This document shows positions 47,572 through 58,148 of a stretch of 64,000 bases of DNA, piece after piece. Position numbers and translations under genes: made by a program. The stretch is from Balamuthia mandrillaris. Its lineage: Eukaryota; Discosea; Longamoebia; Balamuthiidae. The number at the start of each line of letters is the position of its first letter. Positions within the stretch are counted from its first letter, which is position 1. The notes under the pieces are model-generated. The model saw nothing but the letters and a program-made list of their open reading frames with translations, did no database searches and had not been told where the DNA came from. The DNA lies in assembly GCA_031835245.1 (NCBI GenBank), contig JAVKOQ010000185.1, positions 41,714 through 105,713 on the forward strand, in the 5' to 3' direction.

Positions 47572-48075
47572 TTATTTTGTAGCGTGTTGATGGTGATGGT
47601 GATGATGGTGATGATGAGGACAAGGTGGATTGGGAGAAGAGGAAGAGGAGAGAGGTGCTGAAGGAGAGTATGGTAATGATGGCAAGGCGTAGAGAGCGCA
47701 CAGTTGCTTGTGGCGTGGCCAATCCTCTTCTTGACAATGCTACATTTGTTTAAAAATGGTAAGGAGAACGAAAAAACAGGAAGAAAGGGAAAGAACGTAC
47801 TCGACTACAATAGACCACAAGTTTACATCGCCCGCATTGCAGTGGTTTCAACAGGGTTCTGCGACAAGACCAACAACGATAGAGGTGCATCCCAAAAAAG
47901 GCATCAATGTTGCCGCTGCTGCCTCCTTGTAGAGACCCATAGCTCTTGCTGTCCCCACTCTTCTTCCCAACTCCATTCATGTTGCTATTTCCTCTGCCGC
48001 CTTTTCCTCTTGTATCTTTGGCATAGATTTTTTCTAAACATGTTGTATCCACTGTTTGAATTGAATTGCGAAGGA

Positions 48076-48107
<32 letters not shown>

Positions 48108-48723
48108 GCCATTAGCAATAAAAAAAAAAAAAGAAGAAACCAGAGAAAAAGAATGTACACTCTCTTATGTCGGTGACGTGGTAACCAATCCGCCGTCCTA
48201 GATGCCGCATATTAAGGAATTGTTGTTGCATCAAAGGAGAGGTCTTGTCAAAAAGCTCAGCCCATTCGGGATGACATGAAGGTATTTGTGGAGTTACCTG
48301 TTAAATATATCACAATAAGTAAAGAGATGATAAACGAGAGAGAATATAGAGCATAACGAACCACCATAACGTTGAGCTTTCCATCAATGTCCGTCCAAAA
48401 ACGGTGATACCTGCCCACTTGAATGAAGTTGCAGGCTTTACGTACAAAGTCGTCATAAAGAGTTTGAAAGGACGAAGCAAAGTGGTAGTCCACCAACTCA
48501 AACATTCCTTTGCCCTTTTTGACGTAAAAGTTGAGAGAGAAACAGAGAGAGAAAGAGAAAGAGAAAGAGAAAGAGAAAGAGAAAGAGAAAGAGAAAGAGC
48601 AAGAGAAAGAGAAAGAGCAAGAGCAAGAGCAAGAGCAAGAGCAAGAGCAAGAGCAAGAGCAAGAGCAAGAGCAAGAGCAAGAGCAAGAGCAAGAGCAAGA
48701 GCAAGAGCAAGAGCAAGAGAGAA

Positions 48724-48756
<33 letters not shown>

Positions 48757-50928
48757 AAGAGAAAGAGAGAGAGAGAAGAACGAACAGAGGAGACGCGGAG
48801 AACAGAACACGAAGAAGGGTTACCTTAATAATGATAGCAGCAGAACAATTAGTGCCCAATAAGAGGGTGTTTGTCCACTTGAGGGCCAAAATATCATCGA
48901 TTTCAAGCGATTCAGTGCATTGAAACCAGTAGGACCGACCACCATCGTTGTTACTACCACTTCCAGGTTTTGTGTCTGCTCCGCCACCGTTGATGGCATT
49001 ATCAGAGGCTTCGTTGGTCAGCTTCACCATTTGTAGACCTATTCCGTTTTTGTTGTTCGCTCCGAAATTTTCTCTTCGAACGAGCAACATCAGTTTGCCT
49101 CCTTCTTTCGCTGAGAATTGAATGTCAAGTATGTGATTCTTTGGTGTGCTCTCTTCCTACGAGTTTAAGCAAAACACAAAGTTGAGGGAACAAAAGAGAG
49201 AGAGGTGAGAGAGGAAGTGAAGAGTACCTCAAGCCAATTCCGATCCATAATCTTTGGAAATAAGAGACGAGGATACCACTCAAACTGAATGGTCTCCTTT
49301 TCTCTCCGATTGGCAATAATAGTCCATAGACAATATTCCCCATTTCCAGCGTCATTCCACGTGACGAAATGAAACGGTTTGACGTTGTTACTTCCATTGC
49401 CACCAGTATTACTAGCTTTGTGCTTCCCACCAGAGCCACTCCTAGTGGTCCCCGGAGAGGAAGCAGTAGCTGAATTACCAATGTTGGAGCCGCCAGTTGA
49501 CGTGCTGCGAACGTTGTTGGAAGAGGCGATGTGCGTCATTTCAAGAGGTTGTCCGAACGCCCCTGTAGCAGGCCCAATGATAGCCAATGGCCCAACCTAA
49601 TAATAATGGTCTCATTATTACAGGATACTGATGGGAGAGGGAGAGGATACGAAACCACACGAGGGTCAAAACTGATGCGTTGCTGTTCAAACTGTTCTTC
49701 GATCTCTTCTTCTTCGTCTACATCGAAAAAGTGAAAAGGAGAAGGATAGTAGGGAGACGATTGGGAAAAGGATGGTGACGTATAGGTGTCAGAGACACTT
49801 TGCTTAAAAGTGGGGGCAGAAAATGGGGAAGGAGAGATGGGGGAAGAAGAGGTGGAAGAGGCAGACGAGGAGGAAGAGCTGCTATTGTTTAAAAAGCCGT
49901 AGGGAGGAGCCGTGCTATCAGCAACCGAAGGTGAAGGTGATGATGACGGTGATGGTGATGGAGTAGAAAAGGGAGAGGATGTAGAAAATGAAGAGGAATA
50001 AGGTTGTGGCTCTCTTTCGCGAATGGCAGGTGGAGAAGTCCGTCCGCGTGTTCTTCCTCTAATTCGTCTGCTTCGAGCACCTCGCGTTGCTTTGCTTATA
50101 CCACTTTTCGTTCCGGCTGTGCCCTCCGCGAAGGTCGGAATCTGTCCTGTTGTGGTAGTTGATGAAGCAGCCGTAAAAGGAGAAGGCGGAAGCGGTGATG
50201 GTGATAATGGAGAACCAGGAGAAGGGGAAGGAAATCCATTCGTGGCGGTCTCCATTCCGCCTCCCATGAATGGTGATGAAGAAGAAGAAGGAGAAGGAGA
50301 GAAGGGTGGAGCAGAGGCACGAGTGGCAGCTGTAGCTGCAGCTGCAGCTGCAAGCCCGAATGTGGGAAGGCCTGACTTGCCTACTCTTGACAGCACGAAA
50401 TTGAGGTTGAGAAGAAAGATGAAGCAAGGGTAGCGGCTAGGTATTGTCACTAGGCTTTTGGAATCCGGAGAGAAACATGCATCCAGGAATGTCAGGCCTT
50501 GATCGTAGAATATAAGGCGAAAGAAAGGTGGAGATTCTTCCATTATTTGATAGCTAGTGCAGTTTGTTATGTTAGCGCTTTTGACGTAGAATGAACAAGG
50601 AAAACAGAAAGAGAAGAGAATGTACATTAAGAGACAGCTTTGTCCTTTGTGAAGAGCGCCATGAACAAGCAAAAGGCGCTTATTGGGACTGAGTAGTAGT
50701 TTCTTAGGAGCACGATAATAACATCCACTGTTACTGTGGTTGTGATGGTGACCACCGCCGGTTGTTGTCTTTGGCACAAACGGGAAGGTGAAGACCTTGA
50801 ACTCTGGACAGAGGCTCAACGCCACATCATACACAAAGTACTTATCGTTGGGTCGGTTTTGTTGGCTGACTTGAGGCGGAGGGGCCATCGACGCTGCCCC
50901 ACCTCCTGCATAGTTGTCTTTTTGTCAG

Positions 50929-50984
<56 letters not shown>

Positions 50985-51317
50985 AAGAGAGAGAAAGAGA
51001 GAGGAAAAAGGTGAGAAGAGAGAAAACGGGAAAGAGAAGAGAAGAGATCATGTGAACAACGTCAACTAAAGGCCAGGAAAAAATAACAGAGAAGGAAAGA
51101 GCAAGTCCAAACCTGTAGAGCGAACAAACTTGCGGGAAGAAGAAGGTTCCAGAGTGATCATGCGAGCAGCGGAAGGAGCGTCACCTTTCGTCTTTTCGTT
51201 GAGTGGATAGAAGTAGGCCTCCCCGTTGGCAAACACGAGGAACAGAACCCCTTGCATGCTTCCTCCGAAGCGTATGTACGGCAGGTGCTCAAAGAGCAGA
51301 GTACGGCCTTTGCTCAT
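47572..51317 (-). CDS. Large unrecognised protein with C-terminal MYND zinc finger
   Basis: I do not recognise the family. The ATG at 51317 (MSKGRTLLFEHLPYIRFGG) opens a beta-rich region (SMQGVLFLVFANGEAYFYPL, KKLLLSPNKRLLLVHGALHK, LDACFSPDSKSLVTIPS), which looks like degenerate WD or beta-propeller blades. A long low-complexity Ser/Pro/Ala region follows (about 49750-50380), then more strand-rich sequence (FVTWNDAGNGEYCLWTIIAN, EEESTPKNHILDIQFSAKEG, LKWTNTLLLGTNCSA), which would complete a propeller. A helical piece comes next (VDYHFASSFQTLYDDFVRKA), then a C-terminal MYND finger (CWSCRRTLLKPLQCGRC, VVYCSR, CQEEDWPRHKQLC) before a His-rich end. About ten exons. The MYND finger suggests protein-protein contacts, perhaps in chromatin or signalling; propeller reading is inference. 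Confidence 0.6.
48075..48102 (-). repeat. (CT)n tract in the MYND-gene intron
   Basis: Pyrimidine on the coding strand, in the intron before the MYND exons. Confidence 0.85.
48531..48780 (-). repeat. 250-bp GAGAAA/GAGCAA hexamer array in an intron
   Basis: Blocks of AGAAAG units, then about twenty AGCAAG units, then AGAAAG again. It lies in an intron of the MYND-finger gene, pyrimidine-rich on the coding strand. It opens in every frame as simple repeats, which explains several false ORFs here. Confidence 0.95.
50936..51003 (-). repeat. (CT)n tract in the MYND-gene first intron
   Basis: Seen as GAGA on the + strand; between the first and second exons, pyrimidine on the coding strand. Confidence 0.9.
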
Positions 51318-51915
51318 GTTTGTTGTCGGTGGTGGCAGTGGTCGTAGTCGTCGTCGATTGAGGAGAGGTCCAACCAACCGCTGTGTGTTGTTGCTTCAAG
51401 TAGTAGTCCGGTCCACAAAGATTCTCTTCTTCTTCTCGCTGGTCCGCGTCCCAAAACAAAGCGTTTTTATGGTAGCAGTAGCAGTAGCAGCAGAAGAATC
51501 AGTCAGCAGTGCCCGCCCAACAAGAGGGGGGAGAAGAAGGAGGAGAAGGCAAAAAAATCCCTCCCCACACACACACACAGCACTGCTGCCACTACTTTTT
51601 TTTTTGTTGGGTAGCATTCTTGGCATACCAAGCATTTTTCCTAAGGGACGACGGGGATTTGTCCAACGTGTCACCTCTCTTTTTTGCGGTACTCGATTGG
51701 ACACATTCCTAGGAGAGAGCTGGGAGCACGAGAGAGAGGTGTTGATGCGAGGGAGGGGAGGGAGGGGAGGAGGGAGGGAGAGAGAGGTGTTGATGCGAGG
51801 GAGGGAGGGAGGGAGGGAGAGAGAGAGAGAGAGAAAGGAGAGATAAAGTAGTTATGTTGAAGTGGTGGTGTGAAACTGAAAAAACAAGAGCAAAAAAAAA
51901 AACAGCAAAAAAAAA
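51318..51915. other. Intergenic: MYND-gene upstream and COPI zeta 3' region
   Basis: 598 bp between two minus-strand genes. From about 51725 to 51833 it is G/A-rich, with two copies of a unit around GTGTTGATGCGAGGG (51738-51757, 51787-51806) separated by GGGA repeats. No gene seen. Confidence 0.55.
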
Positions 51916-52437
51916 TTATCCTTTGAGAAGAGTGCGCTGGATGTGTTCTCGTGCGGTGGCGAGGGCCTGAGAGATGGACTGCTCGGCAAGGGGAATGTCT
52001 CCTTCCGCTCCCTTCATGGCGACCCTGCTCACTATGGCCTGGGAGTCAGCCTCCAGGATGATGCCCTCGTCCACCAACTCGTCAATGGCGAGCAGCACGT
52101 AGTCGAGGTTCTCCAGCACGGTCCTCTTGTCCACCACTTGGTGCAGCAAGGCGTAGATGGCCTCGTAGAGGGCGCTGAGCACGCTACCAAGGATGAGCTC
52201 ATTCTCGTCCACGCTGCCAATGACGTAAAAGTGCACGTCGGCAGAGCTCTTGTAGACAGCAATGACGCCGTCGAACATGACGATCTCGGCGTGCAGCTGG
52301 GTCTTGCTCCAGAGGCTCTTCTCGAATTGCTTCTGCTTCTCAGAGGTTTCCCATTCTTTGGAGTAGTACTTGGCACAGATGCGCTTGCCGTCCGAGTCCA
52401 AGACCACGATCGCCTTGACTGTGTACAAAGAGGACAT
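51916..52437 (-). CDS. COPZ: Coatomer (COPI) subunit zeta
   Basis: Small longin-fold subunit of the COPI coat for Golgi-to-ER traffic. Single exon, 173 residues, the normal length. MSSLYTVKAIVVLDSDGKRI at the start, then YYSKEWETSEKQKQFEKSLW and KTQLHAEIVMFDGVIAVYKS, the core DVHFYVIGSVDENELILGSV and LSALYEAIYALLHQVVDKRT, then LENLDYVLLAIDELVDEGII and the usual helical end. Unlike most neighbours it has no introns. The retroelement insertion lies 48 bp upstream of the ATG, in its promoter or 5' leader. Confidence 0.95.
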   Translation of the reverse strand: MSSLYTVKAIVVLDSDGKRICAKYYSKEWETSEKQKQFEKSLWSKTQLHAEIVMFDGVIAVYKSSADVHFYVIGSVDENELILGSVLSALYEAIYALLHQVVDKRTVLENLDYVLLAIDELVDEGIILEADSQAIVSRVAMKGAEGDIPLAEQSISQALATAREHIQRTLLKG

Positions 52438-52467
52438 TGTGTTCCTTCTCTTTTTTTTTTGTTCTTT

Positions 52468-52484
52468 TCTGGTTTACTTTTTTT
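52468..52484. repeat. Target-site duplication, left copy
   Basis: 17-bp repeat TCTGGTTTACTTTTTTT shared with 53543-53559. Confidence 0.75.
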
Positions 52485-53542
52485 TTTTTTTTTTTTTTTT
52501 GAAATAGTTTATTGGCTATCTAGTGGGCTGGGCCGCTCAACCTCGTAGGTAGAATACCTACGGCACCGCTTACTGGCGTCAATGCCCATCGGGCAGAGTG
52601 CGTTGGGAGGCACATAGGTTGCTAGAGATCGCCTGTTACACGTTTTGAAGTTGGGAGGGTGTGGTGGGTGTGAGAGATCGCTTGTTCCAAGTTTTGAAGT
52701 TGGGATGGTGTGGTAGATAGGTTGGCTTCCATTGGAGGTGCAAAGGCAGATGTGTCATCCAGGCACGGATTCCGCTGGCAGTCCGCTGGCACCTGACCGG
52801 GCTGGCAGGTTTTAGGAGGTCTAACCTCCTGTGGGGTTTCCTCTTTTTCGGGAAGGCCGCTCGGTTTTGTTACGAGTCGTCGAGGAAATGCAGTTTTTTG
52901 AGTTTCTCATTTCGCTTGAGGAAAATATTGGTCCTGGTGCTGTCGATAATGTGGGTGATGCTATTGATATCTTTGTTTTTGGTGCCGTGTACCGTTAGAT
53001 AGTAGGGGAGTTCTCCTTTCCAAAAGTCTAGGTTTTTCACTTGTTGTGCCAACAAGGAGGAAATAAGGATGGTTCGTTTTGTTGGTTTTTGTTTTTGTGC
53101 GTTTGTTTGCTTGTGTGTTTGGGCTTATATTTGTGTTTGTGTTAGCATAAGTATTTATATTCAAAGAATTAGATGCGAGAGATTCAAGATTTGCAGTTTT
53201 GTGTGAGGGGGTTTTTCGTGATTTTTCGTATGGGATGGTGGGGGGCGTGCTTGGAGCTACCCATACACTCAACTTTACCCACAAAAGTCGAGCGCACCCT
53301 TCGGATTGACGTGGTTGGGTGTTCCCACGGCACTCGTAAGATTTACATGGGCGAGTGACCCATAAAAGGGAGGGGAAGGGTTAACGCCAACGTTCATACC
53401 TTCTCGGCACCGCCCACGCAAGTCGGAGTGATCAAATTAGACAGGGGAAAGATAAAGTAGGAAAATCAAAATCAAATCAAAGTTAGTCAGTCGCGCTCTG
53501 CTGTCCTTCACTCTCCCATGACCGGAATGTTACTAGTTGGCC
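52485..53542 (-). mobile_element. Non-LTR retroelement insertion (5'-truncated LINE or SINE-like)
   Basis: A 1.06-kb insertion on the minus strand: it ends in poly(A) (T run on +, 52478-52500) with an AATAAA-type signal (TTTATT at 52508-52513) and is flanked by a 17-bp direct repeat, TCTGGTTTACTTTTTTT, at 52468-52484 and 53543-53559. It has a tandem pair of 40-bp units (52625-52664, 52674-52713), and a short minus-strand ORF at 52870-53055 (FWKGELPYYLTVHGTKN, ending LHFLDDS) plus an open frame at 52961-53284. No reverse-transcriptase motif is visible, so the element may be a truncated LINE or a non-autonomous relative. Identical target duplications point to a fairly recent insertion. Confidence 0.75.
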
Positions 53543-53559
53543 TCTGGTTTACTTTTTTT
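53543..53559. repeat. Target-site duplication, right copy
   Basis: 17-bp repeat identical to 52468-52484. Confidence 0.75.
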
Positions 53560-53578
53560 CTTCGTTTGATTATGAATG

Positions 53579-53633
53579 ACGTGGCTTATACAATTTTTGG
53601 TACGTGAATACGTGGCTTATACAATTTTTGGTA
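53579..53633. repeat. 24-bp direct repeat, two exact copies
   Basis: The unit starting ACGTGGCTTATACAATTTTT appears at 53579-53602 and again at 53610-53633, 7 bp apart, just before MED24. Confidence 0.85.
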
Positions 53634-53707
53634 AGTGCACACACACGTGGTACTAAAATTGATGTCGACAACAAGTAAATTTTCCTGGAAATTTTTTGTA
53701 CTCCAAC

Positions 53708-54408
53708 ATGTTATTGTCGACACAAGAAGCAAAGAGAAGAAAAGAGATGAGGCGCTCCTCCTTGTCCGCTTCCGCACAGGGCTTGCAGCAGGCGCATGTA
53801 ACGCAGCTCAAAAAGATATTTGCCACAGCATGGAACAGGCGGTCAAGCCCTCAAGTCTGGGCCTTGGCGACCCAACAATATCTAAAAGGCGTCGGACATG
53901 CTTCCTCCCAACGTTCCTTATCTCACTCTCTTTGTGGTACTTGTGATCCCCTCACGCTCTTTTTTTTGTGTCTCCTCCCTAACTATTTTTTTCTTGACTT
54001 CAGACTTTATACTGCAACAATGTTCAGTTGGACCAGTGCCCTCGCCTTTGCTCCTTTCGTACCTCGAACAAGCGCTCCACATGTCTCTCATCCCTGTCGA
54101 CCGATTTTTTCACGCTCTCTGTGACGTCGCCTCGCCCTCTCGCCCTCTTCAGTATGCCGCGTTTCTCACTCTCATCAGACGCTATTTGCCACACGTCCGT
54201 CTCTCTTCTTCCTCCTCGAAACGAGAGGCATTGACCATGTCGAAAGAGGCAAGCGAGGCCGAGGCGAATACTCTGGAGGTGGTCCTGCGGGTTGCTCACA
54301 CGTTGCTTCGTGCCGTTGCTGACTTGTTTCATGACCTCCAACAACAACATCCGAAGCGTGAAGAACCGTTCGTTTTGGCTTCTCGCCTCTCTTTTGCTTT
54401 TCTGCCTC

Positions 54409-54442
<34 letters not shown>

Positions 54443-57400
54443 TCTTTGCAACTTCTCTACTTCTCTCATTACATCTTCCTTCTCTCACACTATTTCCTCT
54501 TGCTTATGTAGTAATAGTGACGGGACCCACAATATGGAAGGCGAAGAAAGCGACGAGGAAGAGGACTCACAAAGAGCACGGGCCACCAACAACCTTATCA
54601 CTAGCACCCGCACTTTAACTGACCTATTCACCAATCCCCGTTCCTTAGCTTTCCTCCTTGCTGCCAAAGCTCGCTTTCCTGATCAATGGCAGCCCTTCTT
54701 TCAACTATGTCAGAGCCTTTATTCCTCTTTCTCCTCCTCCTGCTCTTCCTCTTGCTCCTCCTCCTTTTCCACAGAGAGGAAGAGAGAACTTCGACACATG
54801 TTACAGCCGTTGTGGAAGGGCCTTCAACTTGTGTTGAACCCAAACGTATGGGTCGGTCGCACCATTCGAGCTCCCTTATCTAAGAGCCTCTACGCCACTC
54901 TCGCTCCCTACAACTCCAATGCCTACAACCGGTCATGGCTGGCCCTCACTTTCCTTCTTCACGAGGAGATTCACTCCGCTAAGGTCTTTCGCGGCGCACA
55001 GAGAACGGTGGTACGGTTGAAGAAGTTAAAGGAGCTGCGTGGCCTCAATTGGTATCCCTTTCTGTGCGAGCTGTGGGCTGCCAGCCTTCGCCTTCACCGC
55101 TTTGCTTCATATCCATCACGTGAGTATGATCTCACGAGAAACTTCTTGTTGGTGAAGGTACAGTTTTTCGCTCGTCTATGAACATTCCCATTTTATTTCT
55201 TTGTGCTTCGTTCACTCGTTGATTCTTCATTCCTGTTCTTTTGCCCCTCTCGGCATGTAGCTGCCTTTATTGCTTAAACATTGGAAGGAAGAGATGGAAG
55301 CCGAGAGAACCTTCCTGGACAAGAAGCAACTACGCCATCATAACGCAATAGAACTCAGCCTCGTCCATTTGACCCAATTTCCATTGTTATTTTCTCAACG
55401 ACAGCAACACTCCGCTTCAGATGAAAAAGGAGAACAAACCGAATGGAGGCCCCCCCTTTCCAACTCCTCGGCGGATCTTTGGCAAGAGATGGTGGAGGCT
55501 TGCTCCAATCAGGAACTCGTCTCTAAAGCCTCTATTTATGCTCTGTTGGATGGTCGCCATCAGTCCAAGAGCTTGGATTCGGTGCCTGAAGAAAACATTC
55601 AGGGAGAAGCAGAAGCGAAGATAGTGGCAGACATAACATTTGAAACCGATCGAGTGGACTCATCAACAAACAAACTGATGGTCCAAGAAGAAATGGAGAA
55701 TCTTATCGAAGGACTTTATGTTTCTCAGCATCAAGAAGATGAAGAACAACGGCTAAGTTCTGTTGTGGCACTCGTAACAGACTTAACGGGTGGAGCCCTG
55801 TTCCTACAAGAATGGCTGGTGGATCGCCTTCTTAAGATGACAACTCCCAATCCCACACTCTATCAACTTTCTGAAGAAGTGCAGAACGAAAAGGACAAGC
55901 AAGCAGCTTCAATTCCCTCAGCAACGGCTGTTTCTCTCATCTTTTCTGCCCTGACCCAGGAGACAGCTCTTGGTGTCTTTCATCAGCACGGTAAACTCCC
56001 AGCCCTTGCCTCCAATGCGTTCCTGTACTGCGACATTTGGGGTTTGTTCCTTTCTTCATCATCTTGTTATTTTCCTTGGTTGGTTTGCTTACGACTCGTG
56101 TATCACAAACCCCTAATGGTTTTTTCTTGTTTATAGGAAGCAAGACTGTGGACGTGGAACCTCGCCAGCAACACCGGTTGTTTTCTAGGGCTTTCCTTCT
56201 ACTAGTGTCTATCTTGGAGAATTTTGAAGTCCGCTCTATCTCCGAAAATCAATCGAAAGTACATCGAACTGACGGCTTTTGCTTCTTAACCAGCAAGTAC
56301 CATACTTCAAAACAAATGAAAACAGGATCTCATGTAATCAAAGAAGAGAAAATGGAAGAGGAGGAAGAAACAGAAACGAAGGAGGAAGGAGAATCCAAGA
56401 CCCCCAACATATTGTCTTGGTACAGAGGATATCTCTTTGAGGTGTTACCGTGGCACAACAGCCTTTGTCACGATCCCACCTCAACCATCCCCGTCGTTGG
56501 AGATAAAATTCTTCTCTCTCTTCTCTCCTCAGCAGCTTCAACAGATACTTCTGAGCACGACACAAGTTTAGGAGGAGACAGTCTACCCTCAGCCACACAA
56601 TCGCCCCTTGCCTTCACCGACAACAGTAACAATGGCGAGGACACGCTGAATCAACACAACCCGTTGGAACTCATAGAGAGCCTTCCTTATGTGTTGCACC
56701 AACTAGCCATAGCCTCTGTACACGGCGTTATTCCATTGTCTCGTACTACAAGGGTGTTAACGCAACTGGTGGATGCGTTGCCCTATGCCTATGTGCCTTT
56801 TATTCTTTGGTTCAACCGTCAATTCTTTATGGGCAGTGGCAGGATTGGAACTTCTCCTCATTCTCGGTATTCTTCTCCTTCTCTCGCTCATGGCATCTTG
56901 TCTATGTTAACTTTCGTTTTTAAAATTTGTTCAACATTGTCAGTAGCCTTGAAACGCCTCCTCCTTCACCAGCCAGCACGCTAAGCATTCTGAGCGCATT
57001 CCTGCAAGCTCGCCCGTTGCCTTCTTCGGTTTGTACTTTCTCAGGCTCTTTTCAACTTTTTCTGCCCTGTTTGACTTGTAAATTACAAAGGTGAAAACAG
57101 CAGTAGGACCTCGACTCAAAACCACTCTAGCTGGATTTCCTCGCAATCCTGAGTTGCAAGTCGTTGCACAACAACTAGCTCCAGGTATCTCCACATTCTT
57201 TTTTGCCAACACAAATGAGTTTTGGTGGTCTTTTTTAATATCACTTCAATCCAGTGTCAGCTCCCAAGCCAAAGGTGTTGGGTCCAATTATTTCCAATGT
57301 TTTTCAACAACACTTTTACTTTGCCTTCACCGAAGCACATCTGCGCAACCCCAATCTGGAGAGTTTCAAGGACATACTCCACCGGCTAGGACATCGACAC

Positions 57401-58092
57401 TTTTGCGAGTTAATGCTCAAAGCCATCATCGCTACCATCTCCGTGGGCATGCACTCCAAACACTCGCTTCGTGTTGCGGAGTTAGGTGGTTGCCTTCTCG
57501 CCTTTTGTGGCGACACTCTCTCCTTCCGAAGCGAAGCACAAGATGTTGAAGACCAAAATGTTCAACTGCATCGACCCCAGGCAGCATATTATATCTCCGA
57601 GCTGATGGCGGAGTTCTTCTCTTACTGTGTGCCGTTGTGCCAGTTTGGTAAGAGGACCCAGTTCTACGGACAATTGCTCGCTTACGTTGTGGCTGTGTCA
57701 CTTGCTGTCTCTGACCAGAAGATGCCGCACTCCAAGCGTGGCCAACCTCCTTATAGCGAGTAAGCTTCTCTTTTTTTCATTTTCGTTCGTTGTAATCGGC
57801 ATTGGCTTTCTCTAATGTTACCTCCAGTGGCGAGCTGGCCCTCGTGAAGCTCCTTGAGCATGCGACAGGGTTGTTGGAGGAAGGCGTCGAATATCCCTCT
57901 TCGGCACTCTCCTTTCCTCTTACGCTGTTGCAGTTATGCACTGCCATCCCTTCCGTCTTTGCCTACGCTCCTACCGCACGCCTCGTTTCCGTTCTAAAAG
58001 CTTTGGGCCATCATGACCTCGTTCTTGCCATCTTCTTGGCACAACTGGACACCAACCCTAGCAGCTCTTTCCGTTTGCAGGATTATTTTTGA
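53708..58092 (+). CDS. MED24: Mediator complex subunit MED24 (MED5/MED33 family)
   Basis: Large tail-module subunit of the Mediator coactivator. About a dozen exons, roughly 1,150-1,250 residues. The N-terminus matches metazoan MED24: LKKIFATAWNRRSSPQVWAL, then DFILQQCSVGPVPSPLLLSY and LEQALHMSLIP (compare the MED24 pattern of ALLEQ, an IGPSPNPLILSYL-like stretch and the following helix), then LLRAVADLFHD. Later helical stretches (LIESLPYVLHQLAIASVHGV, PYAYVPFILWFNRQF, HLRNPNLESFKDILHRLGH) fit the MED24 C-terminal half. The ATG at 53708 is used; one at 53747 is also in frame. Some exons have acidic inserts. The stop lies 56 bp from the convergent talin-like gene's stop. Confidence 0.75.
54412..54439 (+). 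repeat. (CT)n tract in a MED24 intron
   Basis: Coding-strand pyrimidine repeat in the intron before the acceptor TTGCTTATGTAG. Confidence 0.9.
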
Positions 58093-58148
58093 ATTGATTG
58101 TAAGTAAAAACACGAAACATACATGCTCTTTATTTAGCAGTTTTGGGT

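Noticed and set aside
48310-48923. Ser/Phe-, Leu- and Glu/Gln-repeat frames on both strands
   Set aside because: They only translate the intronic hexamer array; no conserved sequence on either side belongs with them.
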